Positions 1 to 5,089 of a DNA stretch of 7,974 nt are shown here, piece by piece. The stretch comes from Candidatus Pacearchaeota archaeon. GTDB lineage: Archaea > Nanoarchaeota > Nanoarchaeia > Pacearchaeales > GW2011-AR1. The notes beneath the pieces are model-generated. The model saw only the letters and a program-made list of their open reading frames with translations, was not told the DNA's origin and did no database searches. Where the stretch lies: the NCBI GenBank assembly GCA_002690445.1, contig NZER01000308.1:1-7974 (forward strand). The letters are read 5' to 3'. The position numbers and the translations under genes are program-made. Position 1 is the first letter of the stretch, and each line of letters opens with the position of its first letter.

Positions 1-99
1 ATCTGCCCTCGGTCTCGGTGGGGTTCAGCCCGAACTGCCTTTCAATTAGCGCCTTAAAGTCGGGGGCATCCAAGGGGATAACCGAGCCATTGAAGTAGA
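1..99. repeat. Terminal direct repeat, left copy (circular contig overlap)
   Basis: Bases 1-99 are identical to 7876-7974 in the same orientation. The minus-strand reading frame of the replication gene passes through both copies without a stop and joins in frame, so the repeat is best read as the assembly overlap of a circular molecule of 7875 bp. A true terminal repeat of a linear molecule is the alternative. It is less likely because the repeat lies in the middle of a conserved gene. Confidence 0.93.
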
Positions 100-1108
100 A
101 GAGTTCATCGCCGGGGGTTCTCAGGAACTTGCCTCTCTCATTGAGTTCATCATTCACTACCTCAGCTATATGTCTCTTCTTCAGGAAGGTTTGCCCCTTG
201 CTTAGCCTTATTTCGTCGACCTTTCGTATCAAGGGAGACACACGAGCATTTTTTGCCAGTAGTTCAACCCTATCGAGGGTAGCTTTAGGCAATATCTCCT
301 CCAGGCCCTTGAATCCCCTCACCGGCTGGTTGCCCTTTATCTTGGCAAAAGTATCTTCAATTGCCCTTAGTCTATCCTTGGGCTCATTATCGTCCTTGGA
401 GGCCCGTTTGATGACTTCCTTGACCATCGGCAGTGCCCAGCCAAGCTTAGCCAGATAAGCCGATAGAGACAGAGCTAATTCATGCCTATAGTCCTGTTTC
501 CAGTGGGGTGCGACAAGTTGGGCTATTTCGGTTACCTCATTATGATTTGTCTGATAATTTGCCTGTTTATCACCCACTGGCCCTTCCGGTAGTTCAACGC
601 CCAAGTCTACTAGGCTGTGAATCTGGAGAATCTCGGTTACTTGAGGGTTCATAAACTGGTAGACCGCCCCACTGGGGTGAATTGAGGGCGGTGCCACAAT
701 ATAGCTACCTTCTCCTTGAATATCGAGCCTACCAGTAAGCCTCCGTTTGTTCACGATTTGCCGTATTCTCAGATAGACTTGAAATCCTCGGCCTGTTTTC
801 ACCACTGGAGTCTCTTCTTGGACATCTGTTCCCCTGAGTTCCTTCCATTTGCCCCCGAATTCCTGGAATGCCGCCAGTTTGTCAAAGTCAAGCACTACAA
901 GATTGCCGGATACCCTACCACATACTATCCCGATGTTCTTGTGGTGCTCATTTCCAAACCACTTACCAAGCTCAGCATTGTCAGCCTTTCGCCGCTGAAG
1001 TGGTTTCCAGTCCACTAATGGTTTTTTTGACCTGTGAGCAATAGGTAAGATGGCGAGTCCCCAGCGCTTGTATAGCTCTATGGCCTCATATAGCCCGATA
1101 TCAGGCAT
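1..1108 (-). CDS. Replication protein, N-terminal part: Prim-Pol (archaeo-eukaryotic-type primase/polymerase) domain of a primase-helicase fusion
   Basis: This is the N-terminal 369 codons of a predicted 775-aa replication initiator. The rest lies at 6656-7875 across the circle junction. Residues about 1-165 form a bifunctional primase/polymerase domain. It opens with a region of the type LYKRWGLAILPI...KKP (residues 12-30). The metal-binding motif LVVLDFDK follows, with D74 and D76, and then RLDIQGEG and YIVAPPSIHPSG (residues 128-147), which are typical of the family. The usual His of the second motif appears to be Gln (TGRGFQ, Q110). The family synthesises primers, and often extends them, at plasmid or phage origins. 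The ATG at 1106-1108 overlaps the stop of the upstream 128-aa gene by 8 bp (ATGCCTGA), which suggests translational coupling. No stop occurs before the window edge. Residues about 170-345 look like a helical linker leading into the helicase. The domain call is strong; polymerase activity is inferred. Confidence 0.9.
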   Translation of the reverse strand, partial: MPDIGLYEAIELYKRWGLAILPIAHRSKKPLVDWKPLQRRKADNAELGKWFGNEHHKNIGIVCGRVSGNLVVLDFDKLAAFQEFGGKWKELRGTDVQEETPVVKTGRGFQVYLRIRQIVNKRRLTGRLDIQGEGSYIVAPPSIHPSGAVYQFMNPQVTEILQIHSLVDLGVELPEGPVGDKQANYQTNHNEVTEIAQLVAPHWKQDYRHELALSLSAYLAKLGWALPMVKEVIKRASKDDNEPKDRLRAIEDTFAKIKGNQPVRGFKGLEEILPKATLDRVELLAKNARVSPLIRKVDEIRLSKGQTFLKKRHIAEVVNDELNERGKFLRTPGDELFYFNGSVIPLDAPDFKALIERQFGLNPTETEGR

Positions 1109-1487
1109 TTGCGACCTCCGGAAGGGCAAAGGCTAGCTGATGAGGTCCATTGCCGTTTGGCTCGATGACTTGCCACTTGGAGAGCATCAGGAAATACTGC
1201 TTCCCAAAGCCACGGTCAAGCACGTGCTTCTGTTTATCGAAATGCTCCACTGACGCTCGGTATTTGATGTCAGTCTCCTTATCCCAGATGATGATTTCTC
1301 TAGCGTTGGTCTTCACCTGTTCCTCAAAGATAGCAGCGTCAAGTGCCCAAGCCGGTGGTCGCATCAATCTGTGCTTTGAACCATTCACTTCCTTGATAAG
1401 AGCGTCTCCTTCGAAGTAGCCAATCTTTTTGCCATCCGGCAGATACACCGGTCTCTTGCCATCTGTGCTATAATTTCTTCGGAGCAT
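1101..1487 (-). CDS. Hypothetical protein in the replication operon (128 aa)
   Basis: I do not recognise this soluble 128-aa protein. It has no signal peptide, membrane segment or clear motif. It is mixed-charge and moderately basic, with an opening DGKRPVYLPDGKKIGYFEG that looks like beta strands, an Arg/Pro-rich RLMRPPAWALD segment, and a C-terminal half rich in aromatic and charged residues. The start is well supported by AGGAGG placed 7 nt before the ATG (rc of 1485-1499). Its stop overlaps the start of the primase-helicase by 8 bp, so the two are almost certainly co-translated. That linkage suggests a replication accessory role such as origin recognition, helicase loading or copy control, but nothing in the sequence proves it. 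It lies downstream of the XRE gene and a 12-bp hairpin on the same strand. Confidence 0.8.
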   Translation of the reverse strand: MLRRNYSTDGKRPVYLPDGKKIGYFEGDALIKEVNGSKHRLMRPPAWALDAAIFEEQVKTNAREIIIWDKETDIKYRASVEHFDKQKHVLDRGFGKQYFLMLSKWQVIEPNGNGPHQLAFALPEVANA

Positions 1488-1513
1488 GGGATTACCTCCT
1501 GTGCTTTGGTATG

Positions 1514-1553
1514 AGCCTCGGCATGGTCAGTTTGGCCGCTGCATGCCGAGGCT
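1514..1553 (-). other. 12-bp perfect inverted repeat (hairpin) between the regulator gene and the replication genes
   Basis: AGCCTCGGCATG at 1514-1525 is the exact reverse complement of 1542-1553, with a 16-nt spacer that can extend the stem by CAG/CTG (1528-1530 with 1539-1541) after a 2-nt bulge. On the minus-strand transcript it sits after the XRE stop and about 15 nt before the Shine-Dalgarno of the 128-aa gene. There is no T-tract on the exit side, so it is not a standard intrinsic terminator. It could be an mRNA processing or attenuation element, or a DNA hairpin recognised during replication. Confidence 0.75.
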
Positions 1554-1577
1554 TCCTATCATTCAACATATTTCAAT

Positions 1578-1790
1578 CTACTTCATAGGGTGCAATCTCC
1601 CTATCTCTTCAGGGAACAACTTCTCAATAGGAACTTCCAGAGCCCCTGATATTCGATACGCTACTTTAGGCCACGGTTTCAGAACTCCCCGCTCTATTGC
1701 GGATATGAGGGCCTGCGGGGTGTGTGATGCTTCGGCAAGCTCCCTCTGATTTAGTCCCTTTGCCAGTCTCACTTCTCTCAGGCTTGTCAC
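1578..1790 (-). CDS. XRE-family (Cro/CI-type) helix-turn-helix regulator, 70 aa
   Basis: This is a single-domain repressor-like protein. Residues about 3-60 match the five-helix XRE fold: LREVRLAKGLNQRELAEAS gives helices 1 and 2, and TPQALISAIERG the recognition helix and the turn after it. PWPKVAYRISGALEVPIEKLF gives helices 4 and 5. At 70 aa it is near the minimum size for the family, with no ligand or oligomerisation domain. The start is GTG at 1788-1790, with AGGAGG 8 nt upstream. It is the first gene of the leftward operon that includes the replication protein. It faces the rightward operon across about 50 bp containing overlapping divergent promoters, the usual position for an autoregulating switch protein. 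I infer that it controls copy number or the balance between replication and the rightward genes. Confidence 0.92.
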   Translation of the reverse strand: MTSLREVRLAKGLNQRELAEASHTPQALISAIERGVLKPWPKVAYRISGALEVPIEKLFPEEIGRLHPMK

Positions 1791-1807
1791 TGCGATTCCC
1801 TCCTTTG

Positions 1808-1836
1808 TTGAATTCTCTACACGTTTATGTTACTAT
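1808..1836 (+). promoter_or_regulatory. Putative rightward sigma70-type promoter, start point at or next to the GTG start codon
   Basis: TTGAAT (1808-1813) and TACTAT (1831-1836) are separated by 17 bp. The expected transcription start about 7 nt downstream falls on or beside GTG 1843 / ATG 1846. No Shine-Dalgarno precedes that gene, so its mRNA may be leaderless. Both boxes match consensus 4/6. Confidence 0.5.
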
Positions 1837-1856
1837 GAATACGTGATGCATCTCAA
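1827..1856 (-). promoter_or_regulatory. Putative leftward sigma70-type promoter for the regulator-replication operon
   Basis: On the minus strand TTGAGA (1856-1851) lies 18 bp from TAACAT (1832-1827). Transcription would start near 1820, giving a short leader that contains the AGGAGG of the XRE gene. The boxes match consensus 5/6 and 4/6. The site overlaps the rightward promoter, so one repressor could control both. Confidence 0.45.
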
Positions 1857-2802
1857 AAAGATAAGTAACGACAAGCGTAACAAACAAGGAAGAATTCCAT
1901 TCTTGGACATGACTCATGGGTCTTTCGCCTTCCTTTGGCGTGTGTCTGAGGGCGGTTATTCTGTAAATAACACGCTGGAAATCGACCCGAATCAGATTGA
2001 TGTAGATTGGATTGACCAACAACCACCTTGGTTGGTGCCCGAAGGAAAAACGCTACGGCAGTACCCGCCACTGGCAGAGCCCACATTGCACCGTGAATTC
2101 GGCGACTTGGGAGAAACTGAGGAAGCAATGATGAAGTTTGCTGGTAAGTACGGATTGCTCGGACACGATGTGATATTAGCTCAGGCGAAGGGTAGCGAAG
2201 TTATCCTTGGTGAATCTGTTGGTCGGTGGAAGCAGGAGATTCAGCAAATGAGCGTGTTGTTGACCATATGGGACTTGGTGTATGACAAAATGGAGGGCAA
2301 ACTGCGGCAAATTGTTTCGTGGCCTAGCATAGACCGAATCACACTAGAGCTAGAGTGGGAACGTGCAAACGGTAGGTGTGAAGTCTACAGTCCAACGAAG
2401 CTTAAAGATTGGCCTAGCCAAACGAAGGGTTACTCAAGAGGACGCATTCGTGAGGTGTTGTCCAGTCCCCAGCATGAACCGCAGCTACTCGAAAGATGGC
2501 GTCGGGGCGATGTCATGGAGCCCGCCCTATACTATGTCTGTCTTCAGGTAAACAAGCGCTTGAGGAACCAAGTTTGTCCCCAAGTACTTCCCTTCAGGGG
2601 TAAGGAAATGCGCCTATTTCCTGATTCGCTCCTCTCTGCCATGTACCTCATGTTTATGTGGGAGATAGCCGGCGAGACCAAAGTGCTTCTATGCGCCGGT
2701 TGTGGCTCTTGGGCAGAGCAGAAAGACCCGCGCCAGAAGCATTGCTCCGGTGCTTGCAAACAGCGAGTATATAGAAGAAGAATAAATCTAAAGGAGGGTT
2801 AA
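1843..2802 (+). CDS. Zinc-finger protein of unknown function with a C-terminal Cys4 (CGNR-like) motif, 319 aa
   Basis: This is a soluble protein, first gene of the rightward operon. The C-terminus carries four cysteines in the pattern C284-x2-C287-x13-C301-x3-C305, followed by a basic tail (QRVYRRR). This resembles the short zinc fingers that end ABATE/CGNR-type and related proteins, so nucleic-acid binding is plausible. The middle has a segment of the type FAGKYGLLG (about 99-107) followed by long helices, which I associate with a widespread uncharacterised bacterial family. The N-terminal 60 residues are not recognisable. The start is either GTG 1843 or ATG 1846; neither has a Shine-Dalgarno, unlike the other genes here. 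Its last codons contain the ribosome binding site (AAGGAGG, 2791-2797) of the next gene, which starts 1 nt after its stop, so the two are coupled. Transcription factor, antitoxin-like and host-takeover roles are all open. Confidence 0.8.
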   Translation: MMHLKKISNDKRNKQGRIPFLDMTHGSFAFLWRVSEGGYSVNNTLEIDPNQIDVDWIDQQPPWLVPEGKTLRQYPPLAEPTLHREFGDLGETEEAMMKFAGKYGLLGHDVILAQAKGSEVILGESVGRWKQEIQQMSVLLTIWDLVYDKMEGKLRQIVSWPSIDRITLELEWERANGRCEVYSPTKLKDWPSQTKGYSRGRIREVLSSPQHEPQLLERWRRGDVMEPALYYVCLQVNKRLRNQVCPQVLPFRGKEMRLFPDSLLSAMYLMFMWEIAGETKVLLCAGCGSWAEQKDPRQKHCSGACKQRVYRRRINLKEG

Positions 2803-2803
2803 A

Positions 2804-2980
2804 ATGAAGTGGGAATACAAAATAGAATCGGTCGCCTCGAAGGGGCTTCTGAAGCTCTCAGTCAATCCAGACTTGGATAAATGGGGTGAAGAAGGATGGG
2901 AGCTAGTAGCTGTTCTGCCTATGGGTGCTGGGTTTGGGACAACTACTAATGTCCTCTTTATTTTTAAGCGGCCAAAGTAA
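2804..2980 (+). CDS. DUF4177-family small protein, 58 aa
   Basis: The 58-aa product begins MKWEYKIESV, contains LDKWGEEGWELVAVLPM in the middle and ends VLFIFKRPK. This is the layout of the DUF4177 family: an N-terminal WEYK strand, then an N-x-x-G-x-x-GWELV helix-strand, then a closing strand ending in F-K-R. The family is common in bacteria, phages and plasmids, and its biochemical function is unknown. It is predicted cytoplasmic with no membrane segment. The AAGGAGG at 2791-2797, inside the end of the preceding gene, lies 6 nt before the ATG. Only 1 nt separates the upstream stop from this start, so it should be co-translated with the zinc-finger protein. Confidence 0.85.
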   Translation: MKWEYKIESVASKGLLKLSVNPDLDKWGEEGWELVAVLPMGAGFGTTTNVLFIFKRPK

Positions 2981-3024
2981 AGGGTGACGTCGGGAAGTAC
3001 TTGAAACCAGAAGGGAGGCCAGCA

Positions 3025-3168
3025 ATGGGACTCAGAAGCAATCTCTACAAGGCAGCCCGTATCCTTGGCGATGTCAACGCCGTCAAAAAGTTGCAAAGTG
3101 GGCAAGCGTGTAATGAAGAGAGCAACAGGCAAGGCGACGTTAGAGGTCTGAGGAAGCTCACGAATTAA
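3025..3168 (+). CDS. Small basic protein with two apparent compensating frameshifts, 47 aa
   Basis: A strong AAGGGAGG (3011-3018) precedes the ATG. The open frame starts MGLRSNLYKAARILGDVNAVKK and ends RGLRKLTN. The middle, residues 23-39 (LQSGQACNEESNRQGDV), is unlike either end. Read in the +1 frame, 3095-3139 gives KVGKRVMKRATGKAT. That is what I would expect from small phage/plasmid proteins of the layout LYKAARI-DVNAVKKG-KVGKR-RATGKA-GR-LRKL. The gene therefore looks shifted +1 at about 3091-3094 and back by -1 near 3139, with total length preserved. Two natural indels, two assembly errors or a polymorphic population would all explain it. The family function is unknown; its basic helical character suggests nucleic-acid or membrane contact. 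It sits between DUF4177 and the two-zinc-site gene in the same operon. Confidence 0.65.
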   Translation: MGLRSNLYKAARILGDVNAVKKLQSGQACNEESNRQGDVRGLRKLTN

Positions 3169-3184
3169 CCGAGAGGAGGAGGAA

Positions 3185-3712
3185 ATGGGATTCTTAGACA
3201 GATTCAAAAGACAAAAAGAAAACGAGGTTCCAAAGGTTATTTCTAGAGAGCCGCAATACCCGAAAACGGAGGAGACGTCTCAAAGGAGCGTAATAGGTAA
3301 GACGTGCCCGTACTGCAACGCTCCACTCGACCCAGTCCCTCAACGTAAAAAGAAGTGTCCCTCATGCGGTAGTCTCATCTACGTGCGAACCCGCCCCTCT
3401 GACCGACAACGAGTATTAGTCACCGAAGAAGGGGCAAAGCAAATTGAAGAAGAATGGGAAAGGGTTAGAATTCAGAAGGCTGAAGATGTTAAAAGGGAAA
3501 TAGCTGCTAGCAATAAAGCTGCCTTGGAGCAATACAAGGAATCAGGCGTAGTCGAAAAGGTTGAAATATATCCTGCACTCGATGAGTATAATTGTTCTGT
3601 CTGCGAAGCTGCTGCTGGTATTTATCCTATTGATAAAGCGCCTTCATTGCCCCTCATCGGTTGTACATCCAAGAAGGGTTGCCGATGTACCTATCTTCCC
3701 GTCATAGACTAA
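3185..3712 (+). CDS. Protein with two putative zinc-binding sites: N-terminal Cys4 ribbon and C-terminal Cys-rich domain, 175 aa
   Basis: Residues 41-61 form a zinc ribbon (C41-P-Y-C44 ... C58-P-S-C61), followed by LIYVRTRPSDRQRVLVTEEG. This is a recurring sequence type in phage- and island-encoded proteins. Residues about 84-120 are a charged helical linker. The C-terminal part has C137-S-V-C140, then C160, C166 and C168 in a CRCTYLP context. It recalls the cysteine-rich tail of Mu F-like head-morphogenesis and related proteins, where a CxxC pair is followed by a P-x-x-C ... CRC group. No other structural phage gene is present, so a capsid role is unlikely; a DNA- or protein-binding role is a better guess. 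The ribosome binding site is a purine run (GAGAGGAGGAGG, 3171-3182) just before the ATG. Only 16 bp separate it from the preceding gene. Confidence 0.8.
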   Translation: MGFLDRFKRQKENEVPKVISREPQYPKTEETSQRSVIGKTCPYCNAPLDPVPQRKKKCPSCGSLIYVRTRPSDRQRVLVTEEGAKQIEEEWERVRIQKAEDVKREIAASNKAALEQYKESGVVEKVEIYPALDEYNCSVCEAAAGIYPIDKAPSLPLIGCTSKKGCRCTYLPVID

Positions 3713-3783
3713 CAGGAGAAAACCTAAGACAGAGAAAGGGGGTTAACGATGAGAAAAGTTAAGCAAATTGTTAAGCAACACAC

Positions 3784-3801
3784 TGAAGCTATTTAGCTTC
3801 A
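3784..3801. other. 8-bp perfect inverted repeat in the left arm of the attachment region
   Basis: TGAAGCTA (3784-3791) and TAGCTTCA (3794-3801) are perfect arms around TT. The repeat lies between the second and third GTTAAGCA copies. It has no T-tract after it on the plus strand, so termination is unlikely. It could be an operator for integrase expression or a binding site for a directionality factor. Confidence 0.5.
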
Positions 3802-3872
3802 AAATTTGGGGCAAGTTGTTAAGCAAAGTGCTTAACAAGGGAATTTGTGCAAACCATCAAAAGGAGGAAAAA

Positions 3873-4925
3873 ATGAGGAAAACAGCTTCAAAATCTAGTG
3901 GGCCCGGCTGGATTCGAACCAACGACCAATCGGTTATGAGCCGACCGGACACGCTCAAACTGCTTAACAAGTTCTCAACTTCCACTATTGCAGAAACAGG
4001 AAAGTTAAGCAAATCCTATATTTCTCAGGTCAAACACGGTAAACGACAACCTAGTCAAAGACTCATAGGAGTAATCCTCGACCTTCTGCCCCAGTCCAAT
4101 GACAGGGAAAAACTTGCAGCCATCGACAATACCCTTAACTCCTTTATAAAATCCCGCAGGCAGGGCATCTCTCCCAATACCATTAGGGACTATCGCATCA
4201 TCTTGTCAAAAGCCTTGAGTGTGTTGGGGCTTTCTCCAAAGACTTCAGACATAAACCGCTACCTACGGTCTCTCTCCTGCTCAATAGGTGGCAAATATGG
4301 GTACTTCAAAGACTTGAGGGCTTTCTATAATTGGCTCTACAGCCCAAGGTCTGGGCTCCCCTTCAAACCAGAGAATAACCCAGTCGCTTGGGTCGATGCT
4401 CCCAAGAGGCCAGCCATAATCTTACCAAGCCTTACTGCCGAACAAGTACAGGGATTGATAGACAAGTGTGATTCTGCACGAGACAAGGCAATCATAGCGG
4501 TATTCACCGAGTCCGGATTAAGGCTTTCAGAATTAACTAATATCAGGAGAAACGACATCGACTGGGGGAACCGTACCATCCGAACTATAGGCAAGGGGAA
4601 CAAGGAGGGTTTAGCCCCTTTCGGTGAGTTATCGGAGCAATATCTTCAATCTTGGCTTACCGAGTATCAACCCGACGGTAACATCTGGGGCCTGAACCAG
4701 TGGGGGATTGTATCAATGCTACGCAGGCTGGAAAAAGCCACTGGCCTCCCCTGCAACCCTCACACCTTCAGGAGAACCTTTGCCTGTCTCTTGAGGAAAG
4801 CTGGAGTGGATACCATGACAATTAAAGATTTGGGAAGGTGGGAGAGCCTAGAGATGGTACAAAGATATACGAGGTCGGTGACATTCCAAGATAGCTTGAA
4901 GCACTACAAGGCACCGTTGTCGTGA
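3873..4925 (+). CDS. int: Tyrosine recombinase/integrase with embedded attP and N-terminal helix-turn-helix, 350 aa
   Basis: The catalytic set is complete, numbered from ATG 3873: R217 (SGLRLSEL), K241 (GKGNKE), H297 and R300 (HTFRRTF), W323 in place of the second His (GRWES), and nucleophile Y332 (QRYTR). Residues about 95-185 are the SAM-like core-binding domain (ISPNTIRDYR onward). Residues about 38-61 (IAETGKLSKSYISQVKHGKRQPS) look like an XRE-type helix-turn-helix and may serve as the arm-binding domain. Residues 10-25 (GPGWIRTNDQSVMSRP) are simply the in-frame translation of the antisense tRNA half. ATG 3873 is chosen because AAGGAGG lies 5 nt upstream. A TTG at 3768 extends the frame but has no ribosome binding site. 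An internal ATG at 3936, complement of the CAT anticodon, would give a 329-aa protein. Integration would remove the native start and promoter. Confidence 0.93.
   Translation: MRKTASKSSGPGWIRTNDQSVMSRPDTLKLLNKFSTSTIAETGKLSKSYISQVKHGKRQPSQRLIGVILDLLPQSNDREKLAAIDNTLNSFIKSRRQGISPNTIRDYRIILSKALSVLGLSPKTSDINRYLRSLSCSIGGKYGYFKDLRAFYNWLYSPRSGLPFKPENNPVAWVDAPKRPAIILPSLTAEQVQGLIDKCDSARDKAIIAVFTESGLRLSELTNIRRNDIDWGNRTIRTIGKGNKEGLAPFGELSEQYLQSWLTEYQPDGNIWGLNQWGIVSMLRRLEKATGLPCNPHTFRRTFACLLRKAGVDTMTIKDLGRWESLEMVQRYTRSVTFQDSLKHYKAPLS
3899..3946 (-). other. attP: Putative attP core: 3' half of a tRNA-Met(CAT) gene, antisense to and inside the integrase gene
   Basis: On the minus strand, 3945-3929 folds as a complete anticodon arm: 5-bp stem GTCGG/CCGAT and loop CTCATAA, anticodon CAT. 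A 5-nt variable loop (3928-3924) follows, then a T arm with stem GTTGG/CCAGC and loop TTCGAAT (3923-3907). Next come the 3' acceptor strand CGGGCCC (3906-3900) and discriminator A (3899). There is no D arm, no 5' acceptor strand and no encoded CCA, so it is not a functional tRNA gene. A tRNA 3' half beside a tyrosine integrase is the standard signature of a tRNA-targeting attachment site. The crossover is probably in the anticodon or T-arm region. Met, initiator-Met or Ile(CAT) tRNAs share this anticodon; discriminator A and the arm structure are compatible with elongator Met. Confidence 0.88.
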
Positions 4926-4991
4926 AAAGTTATTACACTGTCATCTATACTGCCGCAAGTCTGTTTGATAGAGCTGCAATGATATAATGTA

Positions 4992-5020
4992 TTGTAAAAC
5001 CCAACTCCGGGGACTATAAT
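4992..5020 (+). promoter_or_regulatory. Putative sigma70-type promoter for the FxLYD gene
   Basis: TTGTAA (4992-4997) lies 17 bp from a perfect TATAAT (5015-5020). Transcription would start near 5027, giving a leader of about 60 nt. A second TATAAT at 4983-4988 lacks a good -35 box at standard distance. The rest of the 4926-5089 gap holds no gene or clear terminator. Confidence 0.55.
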
Positions 5021-5089
5021 AATGTCGCAACACTATAAGAGGGCCGACTGATTCACACCGTGGCCATTAAACTCCTGAGGGTTGTCTGA

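Larger units (their letters stand above)
3758..4011. repeat. Six copies of GTTAAGCA flanking the attachment site (putative integrase arm-type sites)
   Basis: Exact 8-mers occur at 3758-3765 (+), 3770-3777 (+), 3818-3825 (+), 3829-3836 (-), 3961-3968 (-) and 4004-4011 (+). The first two start 12 bp apart. The third and fourth form a perfect inverted repeat with a 3-bp gap. Four copies lie left of the tRNA-like core and two right of it, inside the integrase coding sequence. Distribution around the core matches the P and P' arms of lambda-type attachment sites. Their identity as integrase sites is inferred; an excision factor or a repressor could also bind them. Confidence 0.75.

Noticed and set aside
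129..458. Plus-strand open frame of 109 codons
   Set aside because: It lies entirely antisense to the conserved primase-helicase, is Ser/Leu-rich and has no recognisable domain. Treated as a shadow frame.
716..1018. Plus-strand open frame of 100 codons
   Set aside because: Antisense to the Prim-Pol catalytic region and without a ribosome binding site or family resemblance.
3185..3712. Phage head-morphogenesis (Mu F-like) protein
   Set aside because: Only the cysteine-rich tail is reminiscent; the catalytic or structural body is absent and there are no other virion genes.
3749..3796. 15-codon open frame MRKVKQIVKQHTEAI with an upstream GGGGG
   Set aside because: It mainly translates two GTTAAGCA repeats and stops in the inverted repeat. 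A leader peptide cannot be excluded but there is no support.
3784..3801. Intrinsic terminator before the integrase
   Set aside because: The 8-bp stem is AT-rich, has a 2-nt loop and is not followed by a T-tract.
3768..3872. A TTG-initiated extension of the integrase by 35 residues
   Set aside because: It has no ribosome binding site, runs through the arm repeats, and its translation (repeated KLLSK/LLSNT) reflects GTTAAGCA copies. ATG 3873 has an ideal AAGGAGG.
3899..3946. A functional tRNA gene or a genuine protein motif GPGWIRTND
   Set aside because: Only the 3' half of a tRNA is present, with no D arm or 5' acceptor strand. The peptide is the familiar antisense translation of tRNA T-arm sequence, not a protein domain.
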